A stretch of DNA of 23,106 bases from an uncultured Alphaproteobacteria bacterium (GTDB lineage: Bacteria; Pseudomonadota; Alphaproteobacteria; Micavibrionales; Micavibrionaceae): contig CAMLMM010000029.1 of the NCBI GenBank assembly GCA_946481105.1, positions 1-23,106 of the forward strand. Direction: 5' to 3'. Made by a program: the position numbers and the translations under genes. Under the pieces are notes generated by a model. The model searched no databases. It had not been told where the DNA came from and saw only the letters and a list, made by a program, of their open reading frames with translations. Positions within the stretch are counted from its first letter, which is position 1; every line of letters begins with the position of its first letter. Positions 14,626-22,009 of the stretch are shown here, one piece after another.

Positions 14626-16299
14626 CTATGCGTTGACGGGGGTGTCCTCATCTTTCAAAAGTGACCGACGCAGTTCACCCGCATCGTCCAGAATTGGATA
14701 CGCAATTGAGGTCATCAGGCTGTTGATACGGCGCAGGTCGCGTATCACATCCATATGCAGGTCGCTGGTGGCCATGGTTTCCGGCACGCCGCGCTGCAAA
14801 CGGGTCAGGTGACCGCGCGAGGCATCTTTCTCGGCCTGTTTGATGATGGCTTTATCTTCAACCAACTGACGCGCCAGACGGACATCCCCGGAGATAAACA
14901 CGGTTTGCGCCAGCCGCACGCTATCAAGGACCAGTTGGAACAGTTTTTCCAGTTCCTGCCGCCCCTCTTGCGAGAAGTTGACCTTATCGCGGATTTTCTT
15001 TTCCGCGAGGGGTAATAGGTTGCGGTCGATAATATCGCCGACATGTTCGATATTCGTCGCAAAGGTCAAAATCTGGAAGTGGCGCTTCCCTTCGGCTTCG
15101 TTCATGGTCTCTTGGGTAATGCGTACCAGATAGGTTTTCAGGTGCTTATAAACGGCATCCACCGTTTCATCGGCGGCTTTAACTTTTGCGATCAGCGTAG
15201 GGTCATTTTTCTGAAATACCTGCCACATGGTCTGCATCATCTGATCAGTCATATCGGCGATGCGCAGAACTTCGCGCGCGGCATTAGTCAAGGCAACTGT
15301 CGGGGTTTCCAGCACGCGTTCATCCAGGTATTGCGGCTGGGATTGGTCATCACGGGATTTTTCCTTATCCGGCACGGCCCGCGTTACCAGTTTGGTAATA
15401 AAGCCCAGCAGCGGCAGGAATATAATAGCCAGCGCGATATTGAACGCCATGTGGAAATTGACAACAACACGGCTCTGGTCATCACCGAGATACGGCAGGT
15501 GCGGGATGATCCAGTCAAAGGAAGCAAGGACCACAAAAGTCCCGATAAGACGCATAATGAGGTTGCCTGCGGGGATACGCGCGGCCTGTGGAGGGTCTTT
15601 CAGGCTGGCCATTAATGGGGCTATCACGCCGCCAATATTGGCCCCCAGCACCATCGTCAATGCCAGATGCAGAGGAATAACATCCGTGTTGACCATGGAC
15701 ATCAGCAGCAGGACGATCGCCAGGGACGAGTGGAATAACCAGGTCAACAAGGTTCCCACAACCAGTGCCAGGAAAGGGTCGTTGTTTAGCGGGGCAAGGA
15801 TAAGCGGCAATGTCTCGGAGGTTTTAAGCGGCGCAGCGGACAGTTTTATCACGCCGAGCGCCAGCAGCATGAGGCCGAGACCCAAGAGAATACGTCCGAC
15901 CTGACGGCGTACGCCAGCCTGCTCTTTGCCCGAGTAAAATCCGTATCCGAATATAATCAGGACAGGAGAGAGCCAGGATAAGTCGAATGTCAGTACCTGC
16001 GCGACCAGTGTCGTTCCGACATCTGCACCCAGAATAACGGCGAGAGCGGCGGTGGTAGAAATCAGCCCCTGTCCGGCAAAGCTGGAAATAATCATCGTGG
16101 TGGCAGTCGAACTCTGGAGCAGGGTTGTGACACCGATGCCGGCGAAAAATGAAGTCAGGCGGTTATGCGTGGCGACTGAGATAATTTTGCGCAGCTGGAC
16201 GCCAAAGGCACGTGTCACCCCGTTCCGTACAAGCCGCAGGCCAAACAGTAACAGGCAGACGCCGCCGATAATGTGAATAAGGAAAGCGGTAGGTGACAT
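14626..16299 (-). CDS. Na+/phosphate cotransporter with C-terminal PhoU-like domain
   Basis: Inner-membrane NptA/YjbB-type protein that moves inorganic phosphate with sodium. The 557 residues comprise about eight membrane helices with the two inverted Na_Pi repeats: the first around GVTTLLQSSTATTMIISSF, the second around GTLLTWLFHSSLAIVLLLM, each with the paired-serine motif that lines the transport site. A charged linker (EKSRDDQSQPQ) follows, then a helical PhoU-like region of about 200 residues. The ATG at 16299 is chosen because AGGAAAA precedes it; extending 12 codons upstream needs a TTG that overlaps the previous gene. Such proteins in E. coli have been linked to phosphate efflux, so direction is open. 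No Pho box is evident. Fifth-to-sixth place in the pet run. Confidence 0.9.
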   Translation of the reverse strand: MSPTAFLIHIIGGVCLLLFGLRLVRNGVTRAFGVQLRKIISVATHNRLTSFFAGIGVTTLLQSSTATTMIISSFAGQGLISTTAALAVILGADVGTTLVAQVLTFDLSWLSPVLIIFGYGFYSGKEQAGVRRQVGRILLGLGLMLLALGVIKLSAAPLKTSETLPLILAPLNNDPFLALVVGTLLTWLFHSSLAIVLLLMSMVNTDVIPLHLALTMVLGANIGGVIAPLMASLKDPPQAARIPAGNLIMRLIGTFVVLASFDWIIPHLPYLGDDQSRVVVNFHMAFNIALAIIFLPLLGFITKLVTRAVPDKEKSRDDQSQPQYLDERVLETPTVALTNAAREVLRIADMTDQMMQTMWQVFQKNDPTLIAKVKAADETVDAVYKHLKTYLVRITQETMNEAEGKRHFQILTFATNIEHVGDIIDRNLLPLAEKKIRDKVNFSQEGRQELEKLFQLVLDSVRLAQTVFISGDVRLARQLVEDKAIIKQAEKDASRGHLTRLQRGVPETMATSDLHMDVIRDLRRINSLMTSIAYPILDDAGELRRSLLKDEDTPVNA

Positions 16300-16311
16300 T
16301 TTTCCTAGTTT

Positions 16312-16327
16312 ACACGCTTCAGCGTGT
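16312..16327 (-). other. Hairpin between DUF924 and cotransporter genes
   Basis: ACACGC-ttca-GCGTGT fills half of the 32-bp gap. On the minus strand it is followed by AAACTAGG rather than a T-run, so it is more likely an RNA-processing or stability element than a terminator. Confidence 0.4.
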
Positions 16328-16331
16328 TGGC

Positions 16332-16883
16332 TCAACCGTTCTGGCTGATTTCCTGTAAATATTTCTCTTCGTCTGGCGTATTGGCCCGGCCCAATACCGC
16401 ATTGCGGTAAGGAAAACGTCCGAAGCGGGCAATCGTATCACGGTGGCGCCGGGCGTAATCATAACCAAGCGGATCGTCGTCGCGCATCGTTTCAAACAGG
16501 GCGACACTTTTTTCCTGATCCGCCATATTTTCGCTATGTTCAAACGGCAGGTAAAAGAAACGGCGGCGCAAAGGTGGATGTATCTGGTCGAATCCTTTGT
16601 CCAGCGCATAACGCGCCACTTCACGGGCCTTATCGTCTGTGGCAAAAGATTGTGCTGATCCACGGAACATATTACGCGGAAACTGGTCAAACAGGATAAT
16701 AAGGGCCAATGCCCCGTCGGCATCATGCATCCAGTTGTCGCATAGACCACGGGTGGCCAGTGTATACAGACTGAGAAACTGGGTGCGTATCAATCCGTCA
16801 AAGTCAGGATTGACCTGAAACCACTGCACAGGGGCCGTTTCTTCAAACCAGAAATCAAGCACATCCTGCCGGGAATTTTTCAT
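16332..16883 (-). CDS. DUF924 family protein
   Basis: A 183-residue soluble alpha-helical protein of the DUF924 family, whose fold is TPR-like but whose role is unknown. Family landmarks: VLDFWFEE at the start, the central ILFDQFPRNMFRGSAQSFATDD, RRFFYLPFEHSE, and the C-terminal RFGRFPYRNAVLGRANTPDEEKYL. The ATG lies 5 bp after the stop of the small membrane protein gene and has no good ribosome site, which fits translational coupling. It is commonly a stand-alone gene; placement within a bc1 operon is likely chance of operon growth rather than function. Confidence 0.92.
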   Translation of the reverse strand: MKNSRQDVLDFWFEETAPVQWFQVNPDFDGLIRTQFLSLYTLATRGLCDNWMHDADGALALIILFDQFPRNMFRGSAQSFATDDKAREVARYALDKGFDQIHPPLRRRFFYLPFEHSENMADQEKSVALFETMRDDDPLGYDYARRHRDTIARFGRFPYRNAVLGRANTPDEEKYLQEISQNG

Positions 16884-16888
16884 GGGTC

Positions 16889-17164
16889 TTACTTTTTCGC
16901 GGGTGGTGTGTCCTTATTCATCAGATCACGGCCTTTACGCTCGTTTTTATCCGCAAGTATCGTCAAGACAGCGGCGGGGACGAAAGGAATCAGAAAGATA
17001 GACACGGTCATGGGATCGCGCAGGGCTTCCAGCAGGCGCCCTTCGACGTTCTGAATGTACATGACGCAGAAGACAAGTACGCCGATCGTGATAAAAATCA
17101 GCGATACAAAGCGGTAAAGCTTTGCTTTCAGGATATATTCACGTGGTGTTTTCTCTGCAGCCAT
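16889..17164 (-). CDS. Small two-helix membrane protein downstream of petC
   Basis: Unrecognised protein of 91 residues from the ATG at 17164, or 98 from an ATG at 17185 that overlaps the petC end. Two hydrophobic segments, RFVSLIFITIGVLVFCVMYI and TVSIFLIPFVPAAVLTIL, flank a short charged loop (QNVEGRLLEALRD); the tail is Lys/Asp-rich. By the positive-inside rule both ends would be cytoplasmic. The start at 17164 leaves only two bases after the petC stop. It could be an accessory subunit or assembly factor of the bc1 complex, given the tight linkage, but no homologous subunit is recognised. Confidence 0.75.
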   Translation of the reverse strand: MAAEKTPREYILKAKLYRFVSLIFITIGVLVFCVMYIQNVEGRLLEALRDPMTVSIFLIPFVPAAVLTILADKNERKGRDLMNKDTPPAKK

Positions 17165-17166
17165 TT

Positions 17167-17943
17167 TTAGTGAACTTTCTGCCATACTTTACGTTTTACG
17201 CCATACATTATAACAGCGAATACGGCCAGGAACATTAGAACTTTTACGCCCATACGCTTGCGTTGTTCCATTTCCGGCTCTGCCGCCCATGTCAGGAAAG
17301 ACGAGACGTCCTTGGCATACTGGTCAACCGTCTGCGGGCTGCCATCTTCATAGGTAACCGCGCCATCCGTCAAAGGTGGTGGCATAGCCAGTACGTGGCC
17401 GTCTTTTATCTTGTTATAATATTGTCCACTCGCAATAGTCATGCCTTCCGGTGCATCGCTATAACCTGTCAGGATGCCATAAATATAGTCAGCGCCGCCG
17501 TGACGTGCTTTGGTAATTAAGGACAGATCAGGGGGGATGGCGCCGTTATTTGATGCCGCCGCAGCTTTATCATTGGCGAATGGGGACTTGAAACGGTCAG
17601 ACGGACGGCCTGGGCGTTCGAACATCTCGCCTTCGTCATTCGGACCATCCTGAATGGTATATTCCGCCGCGATCGTTTTCACCTGACCATCAGTATAACC
17701 GAGGGCCGTCAGGTTACGGAAGGCGACGAGTTTCAGGCCGTGACACCCGGCGCAAACCTGACGATAGACCTGCAGACCGCGTTGCAAAGATGCTTTGTCG
17801 TAGGTGCCGAAGGGCCCTTCAAACGGGAAATTCACATCCGGCATCTCGGTTGCGCCTTCATTTGCATGGGCGGCATACGGCATGGACAGCGCCATGACAG
17901 CAGCCCCAGCCAGCAGGAATTTACGGGTCGAGAACGATGTCAT
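17167..17943 (-). CDS. petC: Cytochrome c1 of the bc1 complex
   Basis: Haem-carrying subunit that passes electrons from the Rieske centre to soluble or membrane cytochrome c on the periplasmic side. The ATG at 17943 gives 258 residues with a cleavable signal peptide (about 1-28, ending AHA-NEG); GAGG is 6 bases upstream. A start 28 codons further up lies inside petB and is rejected. Haem is bound at CAGCH (64-68), with Met187 in VLAMPPPLTDG as the axial ligand. A C-terminal membrane anchor spans about 231-249, ending in a basic cytoplasmic tail. Its ATG follows the petB stop by one base, so the two are translationally coupled. Confidence 0.97.
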   Translation of the reverse strand: MTSFSTRKFLLAGAAVMALSMPYAAHANEGATEMPDVNFPFEGPFGTYDKASLQRGLQVYRQVCAGCHGLKLVAFRNLTALGYTDGQVKTIAAEYTIQDGPNDEGEMFERPGRPSDRFKSPFANDKAAAASNNGAIPPDLSLITKARHGGADYIYGILTGYSDAPEGMTIASGQYYNKIKDGHVLAMPPPLTDGAVTYEDGSPQTVDQYAKDVSSFLTWAAEPEMEQRKRMGVKVLMFLAVFAVIMYGVKRKVWQKVH

Positions 17944-17944
17944 A

Positions 17945-19267
17945 TTAAGCCTCACATCCACAGGAAGATTTTTTGCATTGAAGAACGGCTTCGTTGATGC
18001 TGTTGGGCATCGGCAGAGCCTTTTCACGTTTGCTCAGGAATGGCAGAATGACCAGGAAGAACGCGAAGTAATAAAGCGTCAATAACTGGGCAATATGCGT
18101 TGTTGTCAAAACAGCGGTTTCGGTGAAGTGGATCAGCGGTGTATCAGCTGGCATGCCGCCGATTTTGCCCAGACCGAATACGGTCGCGACGAATACCAGC
18201 AGCGCAATACGAAATTGCGGACGATATTTTGCCGAGCGTACAGGGTGCTTATCGAGCCATGGCATCACCATAACCAGAATGATCGAACCGAACATGGCCA
18301 GAACGCCACCGAGCTTGGCTTCGACAAACACAACATCCGTGAATGGAATGCCAATATCGAAGTTAACGGCACGCAGGATGGCGTAGAACGGCAGAAAATA
18401 CCATTCAGGCACGATATGCGCCGGGGTTACGAGCGGGTTAGCCGGAGTATAGTTGTCCGGGTGGCCCAGCGCGTTTGGCATGAAGAAAATGTACATGGCG
18501 TAAAGGAAAGTGAATACAACCAGGCCGAAACTGTCCTTTGCCGTGTAGTATGGGTGGAAGGGCAGTGTATCCTGCGGACCTTTCACATCAATACCCGTCG
18601 GGTTGTTGGAACCGGTCATATGCAGTGCCCAGATATGCAGGAACACGACGGCCACGATCACGAATGGCAGCAGGTAGTGCAGGGCAAAGAAACGGTTCAG
18701 TGTCGGGTTATCGACCGAAAAGCCGCCCCACAGCAGTTCAACTATGTAGTTGCCCACCAGAGGAACCGCCGAGAACAGGTTGGTAATAACGGTAGCGCCC
18801 CAGAAGGACATCTGGCCCCACGGCAGTACATAGCCCATGAAAGCGGTCGCCATCATCAGCAGGAAAATAACCACGCCGAAAATCCACAACAATTCGCGTG
18901 GGGCTTTGTAAGATCCGTAATACATGCCGCGGAAAATGTGAACATATACGGCGATAAAGAAGAAGGATGCGCCATTCATGTGAATATAGCGGAGCAGCCA
19001 GCCGTAATTAACGTCACGCATAATGCGCTCAACACTATCGAAGGCTAAACCAGTATTCGCTGTGTAATGCATGGCCAGGGAAATACCGGTGATAATCATC
19101 GTCACCAGCATGAACATGGCAATCGCGCCGAAATTCCAGAAATAGTTGAAGTTTTTCGGGGTCGGGAAGACGCCGTATTCTTTCTGCATCATCGTAAAAA
19201 TCGGCAGACGTGAATCAACCCATTCAACGACCGGGTTTTGGAAAGGGGTGCGGGGACCAGCAGACAT
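17945..19267 (-). CDS. petB: Cytochrome b of the bc1 complex
   Basis: Core membrane subunit that oxidises quinol at the Qo site and reduces quinone at Qi. The 440 residues form eight membrane helices. Haem ligands are His96 and His110 in helix B and His197 and His211 in helix D, each pair 14 apart as the family requires. The Qo motif PEWY is at 287-290 and the Qo-loop segment [17 protein letters not shown] is intact. It is a fused, bc1-type protein, not the split b6/IV form. AGGAG precedes the ATG. Unusual feature: after the last helix and the conserved LPMPNSI segment the protein ends [11 protein letters not shown], with Cys431, Cys436 and Cys438, on the predicted cytoplasmic side. Confidence 0.98.
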   Translation of the reverse strand: MSAGPRTPFQNPVVEWVDSRLPIFTMMQKEYGVFPTPKNFNYFWNFGAIAMFMLVTMIITGISLAMHYTANTGLAFDSVERIMRDVNYGWLLRYIHMNGASFFFIAVYVHIFRGMYYGSYKAPRELLWIFGVVIFLLMMATAFMGYVLPWGQMSFWGATVITNLFSAVPLVGNYIVELLWGGFSVDNPTLNRFFALHYLLPFVIVAVVFLHIWALHMTGSNNPTGIDVKGPQDTLPFHPYYTAKDSFGLVVFTFLYAMYIFFMPNALGHPDNYTPANPLVTPAHIVPEWYFLPFYAILRAVNFDIGIPFTDVVFVEAKLGGVLAMFGSIILVMVMPWLDKHPVRSAKYRPQFRIALLVFVATVFGLGKIGGMPADTPLIHFTETAVLTTTHIAQLLTLYYFAFFLVILPFLSKREKALPMPNSINEAVLQCKKSSCGCEA

Positions 19268-19291
19268 ATTTTTCTCCTAATGCCTTAGTGA

Positions 19292-19909
19292 TTAGCCGAT
19301 ACGGACGAGGGTATCGCTGACGAATGTGTAGCCTGGAACTTCGAGGTTCTTCGGCGCCGGGCCTTTGCGGATACGGCCGGACGTGTCATAGGCGGATCCA
19401 TGGCATGGGCAGAACCAGCCATCATATTCACCGCGCATTTCACCGGTTTTCTGACCGAGCGGCACACAACCCAGATGGGTACAGACGCCGATAACGATCA
19501 GCCATTGTTCTTTCTGAACACGCGCCTTGTCATCTTGTTTGTCGCGCAGGGTGGATACATCGACAGCTTTGGCTTCTTCGATTTCCTTAGCGGTGCGGTG
19601 ACGGATGAATACCGGCTTGCCGCGCCACATAACCGTAATGGATTGTCCCTCGGCAACCGAGGCGATGTCCACTTCGGTGGTGGACATGGCCAGCGTATCC
19701 GCCGCCGGGTTTAATTGGTCGATAAACGGCCAGGCAACGCTGCCGGCACCGACCGCGGCCATCGCGCCAGCGGTCATATAAAGGAAGTCACGGCGTGACG
19801 GCTCGCAACAGCTTTCGCTGCCACAGCATTCTTTCTGGGCGTTTTCACGGGGAGAGTCACAGCATTGGTCGCCATGGCAACAGGAATGGGAGGAATGATC
19901 TGCAGACAT
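19292..19909 (-). CDS. petA: Rieske iron-sulfur subunit with Cys-rich N-terminal extension
   Basis: [2Fe-2S] subunit that takes the first electron from quinol in the bc1 complex. The ATG at 19909 gives 205 residues; a start 11 codons upstream would be TTG. Cluster ligands are in CTHLGC (143-148) and CPCHGS (167-172). A twin-arginine signal-anchor [19 protein letters not shown] begins at residue 38 and holds the protein in the membrane after Tat export. Ahead of it is an unusual 37-residue cytoplasmic segment with eight cysteines as CC pairs at 10-11, 16-17, 28-29 and 34-35, plus several His. Ribosome site is weak (AAAGAAA). First gene of the bc1 operon, 24 bp before petB. Confidence 0.97.
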   Translation of the reverse strand: MSADHSSHSCCHGDQCCDSPRENAQKECCGSESCCEPSRRDFLYMTAGAMAAVGAGSVAWPFIDQLNPAADTLAMSTTEVDIASVAEGQSITVMWRGKPVFIRHRTAKEIEEAKAVDVSTLRDKQDDKARVQKEQWLIVIGVCTHLGCVPLGQKTGEMRGEYDGWFCPCHGSAYDTSGRIRKGPAPKNLEVPGYTFVSDTLVRIG

Positions 19910-20017
19910 TGTATTTCTTTGGTTTGATTCGGGTTTCGACAATCGAATAATCAGACAGGTATTTCTAAATCATTCGGGCCATAAAATCCAGCCCTTCTGA
20001 CGTATCTTGCCCGCTTC

Positions 20018-20052
20018 GTCAACCCTTTGACTAAAAATATTAATGTGATACT
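20018..20052 (+). promoter_or_regulatory. petA-trmL divergent region: palindrome and trmL promoter
   Basis: GTCAA-ccct-TTGAC (20018-20031) is a perfect 5-bp dyad lying between the two divergent genes. Further right TGT-GATACT (hexamer 20047-20052) is an extended -10 whose start point would fall at about 20059-20061, immediately before the trmL ATG. The dyad resembles an inside-out FNR-type site, but that is not a known operator form. Confidence 0.35.
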
Positions 20053-20061
20053 CACTGCATT

Positions 20062-20505
20062 ATGAGATTAGCCGCCTACCAGCCTGATATCCCCCAGAAT
20101 ACCGGGGCTTTAATACGCCTGACCGCTGCTTTTGGCGTACCCTTGGACCTTATTGAGCCATTTGGTTTTTTATGGGATGAACGAAAAATACGCATCTCGG
20201 CCATGGATTATTTTGATCAGGCGCAGATTACGCGGCATACAAGCTGGCATGTTTTTACAGAACATTTCAAGACTCAGCGTATCGTCCTTCTGACAACCAA
20301 GACAGATAAATCTTATACAGATTTTCAGTTTCAGCCGGAGGATATTCTATTACTAGGCCGTGAGAGCGCGGGTGTCCCCGAGGATGTACATCAGCAGATT
20401 GTCCATAAGGTGACAATTCCACTTGCCCCGACGGCCCGTTCCTTTAATGTCGCGATGGCGGGCGCCATCGTGCTGTCCGAAGCCCTGCGCCAGGTACGAA
20501 AGTAA
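20062..20505 (+). CDS. trmL: tRNA (cytidine/uridine-34 2'-O)-methyltransferase
   Basis: SPOUT-class enzyme that 2'-O-methylates the wobble base of leucine tRNAs with SAM. At 147 residues it is a bare SPOUT domain of TrmL length. Seen: the opening QPDIPQNTGALIRL, the central ILLLGRESAGVPEDV and the C-terminal knot PLAPTARSFNVAMAGAIVLSEALRQ, where the Arg-Ser-x-Asn stretch belongs to the SAM-binding trefoil knot. No ribosome site precedes the ATG, and the predicted transcript start is at most a few bases upstream, so the mRNA may be leaderless. hemF begins 4 bp after its stop and is likely co-transcribed. Confidence 0.95.
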   Translation: MRLAAYQPDIPQNTGALIRLTAAFGVPLDLIEPFGFLWDERKIRISAMDYFDQAQITRHTSWHVFTEHFKTQRIVLLTTKTDKSYTDFQFQPEDILLLGRESAGVPEDVHQQIVHKVTIPLAPTARSFNVAMAGAIVLSEALRQVRK

Positions 20506-20509
20506 AACC

Positions 20510-21370
20510 ATGACAATTGATATGAAAAAAGAAATGCCTGTGTTCACGCGTGACCTGCGTGACCGTATCTGCGCCGAATTTGAGCTTCTGGAAGATGAAC
20601 TGACCGGGACGCGTCATGCGGATAAAACCCCCGGACGGTTTGAGCGGAAGCAGTGGGAGCGCCCGGACCCAAGCGGTCATGGGGGTGGCGGCGAAATGTC
20701 GGTCATGCGCGGGCGTGTTTTTGAAAAGGTCGGCGTGAATATTTCGACTGTACACGGGACATTCAGTCCAGAATTTGCCGAAAAAATCCCCGGCGCGCAG
20801 GATAATGGCGGGGAATTCTGGGCCTGCGGCCTTTCGCTGGTGGCACATATGCAATCCCCCTTTGTGCCCGCCATCCATATGAACCAGCGGCATATCATCA
20901 CGTCAAAATCATGGTTTGGCGGTGGTATCGATTTAAACCCGGTCAACCCGGACGCGCAGGACACGGCGGATTTTCATGCCGCGCTGAAATCGACCTGCGA
21001 CCGGCATAACCCCAGCTATTACACGGAATATAAAGAGTGGGCGGATAAATATTTTTTCCTGCCGCACCGGGATGAGCATCGCGGCGTAGGCGGTGTATTT
21101 TACGATTACCTGAATTCAGGGAATACAGAGGCTGATTTTGCGTTTGTCCGCGATATGGGCGAGACGTTTCTGGATATTTTCCCGGCCATCGTCCGCCGTC
21201 ATATGAATAAGGACTGGAATGAAGCAGACCGCGAACATCAGCTTGTCCGCCGGGGGCGTTACGCCGAGTTCAACCTGCTCTATGATCGTGGTACCCAGTT
21301 CGGCCTGAAAACAGGTGGCAATACCGAGGCCATTCTGATGTCCATGCCGCCCGAGGTTAAGTGGACTTGA
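20510..21370 (+). CDS. hemF: Coproporphyrinogen III oxidase, oxygen-dependent
   Basis: Oxidatively decarboxylates coproporphyrinogen III to protoporphyrinogen IX, using O2, in haem synthesis. The ATG at 20510 gives 286 residues; a start further up would lie inside trmL. Family signatures: GGGEMSVMRGRVFEKVGVN, HMNQRHI, SKSWFGGGIDLNPV, the strongly conserved YKEWADKYFFLPHRDEHRGV, GGVFYDYL, and the end block YAEFNLLYDRGTQFGLKTGG then ESIL-like EAILMSMPPEVKW. Use of the aerobic enzyme, with a bc1 complex next door, indicates aerobic respiration. Its stop codon directly abuts the stop of the following convergent gene, with no bases between. Confidence 0.97.
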   Translation: MTIDMKKEMPVFTRDLRDRICAEFELLEDELTGTRHADKTPGRFERKQWERPDPSGHGGGGEMSVMRGRVFEKVGVNISTVHGTFSPEFAEKIPGAQDNGGEFWACGLSLVAHMQSPFVPAIHMNQRHIITSKSWFGGGIDLNPVNPDAQDTADFHAALKSTCDRHNPSYYTEYKEWADKYFFLPHRDEHRGVGGVFYDYLNSGNTEADFAFVRDMGETFLDIFPAIVRRHMNKDWNEADREHQLVRRGRYAEFNLLYDRGTQFGLKTGGNTEAILMSMPPEVKWT

Positions 21371-21856
21371 TTACGCCGGATTGCGAGGCTTCAAGCGTAA
21401 AACAGGCCGCGTGGTTGGCAGATATTTCTCGGCTAAAGCATAGGCGGCTTGCGTAATATCTGTTACATGCTGGTCATCGCTGGTATTGGCGGCGTTTAAT
21501 TTGTACGCGGCTTCCCTGAGAAGGCGCGCAACTGGCTGCTGAGTTTCGGGCGTTTTTGCAACACGGCTAAGCAACTGCTCGGCCATTTTTATTTCCCCGG
21601 GCAAATCAGTTGGATTTTCGCGCAATTTGGCCTGAAAAGTGTTGGCGATTAGCTGGCCTGCATAATTTTCTGCCAGTTTACCCTGATTGACCTGCATAGC
21701 ATCTACCATTTGTACCATGATATTTAGGCCAGTGTGACGGTCGGTCTCGGCAGCGCGATCAAAGACAGTTTTCAGTAGGTCATAGGCTTCTGCAGTTTGT
21801 TCGTTCAAGGGCACGGCGGTGATGGCGGCTGCGAAATTGGCTACCAAAGGCTGCAC
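21371..21856 (-). CDS. Hypothetical helical protein
   Basis: Not recognised. An all-helical soluble protein of up to 161 residues with repeats of short amphipathic helices (TAEAYDLLKTVFDRAAE, EIKMAEQLLSRVAKT, PVARLLREAAYKLNA, DITQAAYALAEKYL), suggestive of TPR-like or HEAT-like packing. The only in-frame start before a stop codon is a GTG at 21856 with no convincing ribosome site, so the true start may be internal (for example the ATG at the NIMVQMVDAM segment). No signal peptide or membrane segment. The stop abuts hemF's. Codon use resembles that of the neighbours. Function not inferable. Confidence 0.65.
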   Translation of the reverse strand: MQPLVANFAAAITAVPLNEQTAEAYDLLKTVFDRAAETDRHTGLNIMVQMVDAMQVNQGKLAENYAGQLIANTFQAKLRENPTDLPGEIKMAEQLLSRVAKTPETQQPVARLLREAAYKLNAANTSDDQHVTDITQAAYALAEKYLPTTRPVLRLKPRNPA

Positions 21857-21893
21857 ATGTGGCTTTACGCACTCTTATACATAGGCCCGAAAA

Positions 21894-21908
21894 GTCGCTT
21901 TGCGCGAC
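21894..21908 (-). terminator. Possible weak terminator after the cca-like gene
   Basis: On the minus strand GTCGC-gcaaa-GCGAC is followed directly by TTTT. The 5-bp stem and short T-run make it a weak candidate, about 100 bases after the cca stop and before the hypothetical gene. Confidence 0.3.
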
Positions 21909-22009
21909 GATTTAGTATTTTGAGGTCGTCATTATATGTTTTCATGGCCGTGATATGCCATAGGCATTCACCATAACGCAATAAAAATCAAACTAAAAAC
22001 TTGAAAAAA

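Noticed and set aside
16300..16335. Longer N-terminus for the Na/Pi cotransporter
   Set aside because: Needs a TTG start overlapping the DUF924 stop; the ATG at 16299 has a ribosome site and begins just before the first helix.
17944..18027. Longer N-terminus for cytochrome c1
   Set aside because: Would lie inside petB and mask the signal peptide; the ATG at 17943 has GAGG upstream.
18095..19048. Long open frame (317 codons) on the plus strand
   Set aside because: Lies wholly antisense to petB, whose protein is unmistakable; composition is that of a mirrored membrane-protein gene and there is no ribosome site.
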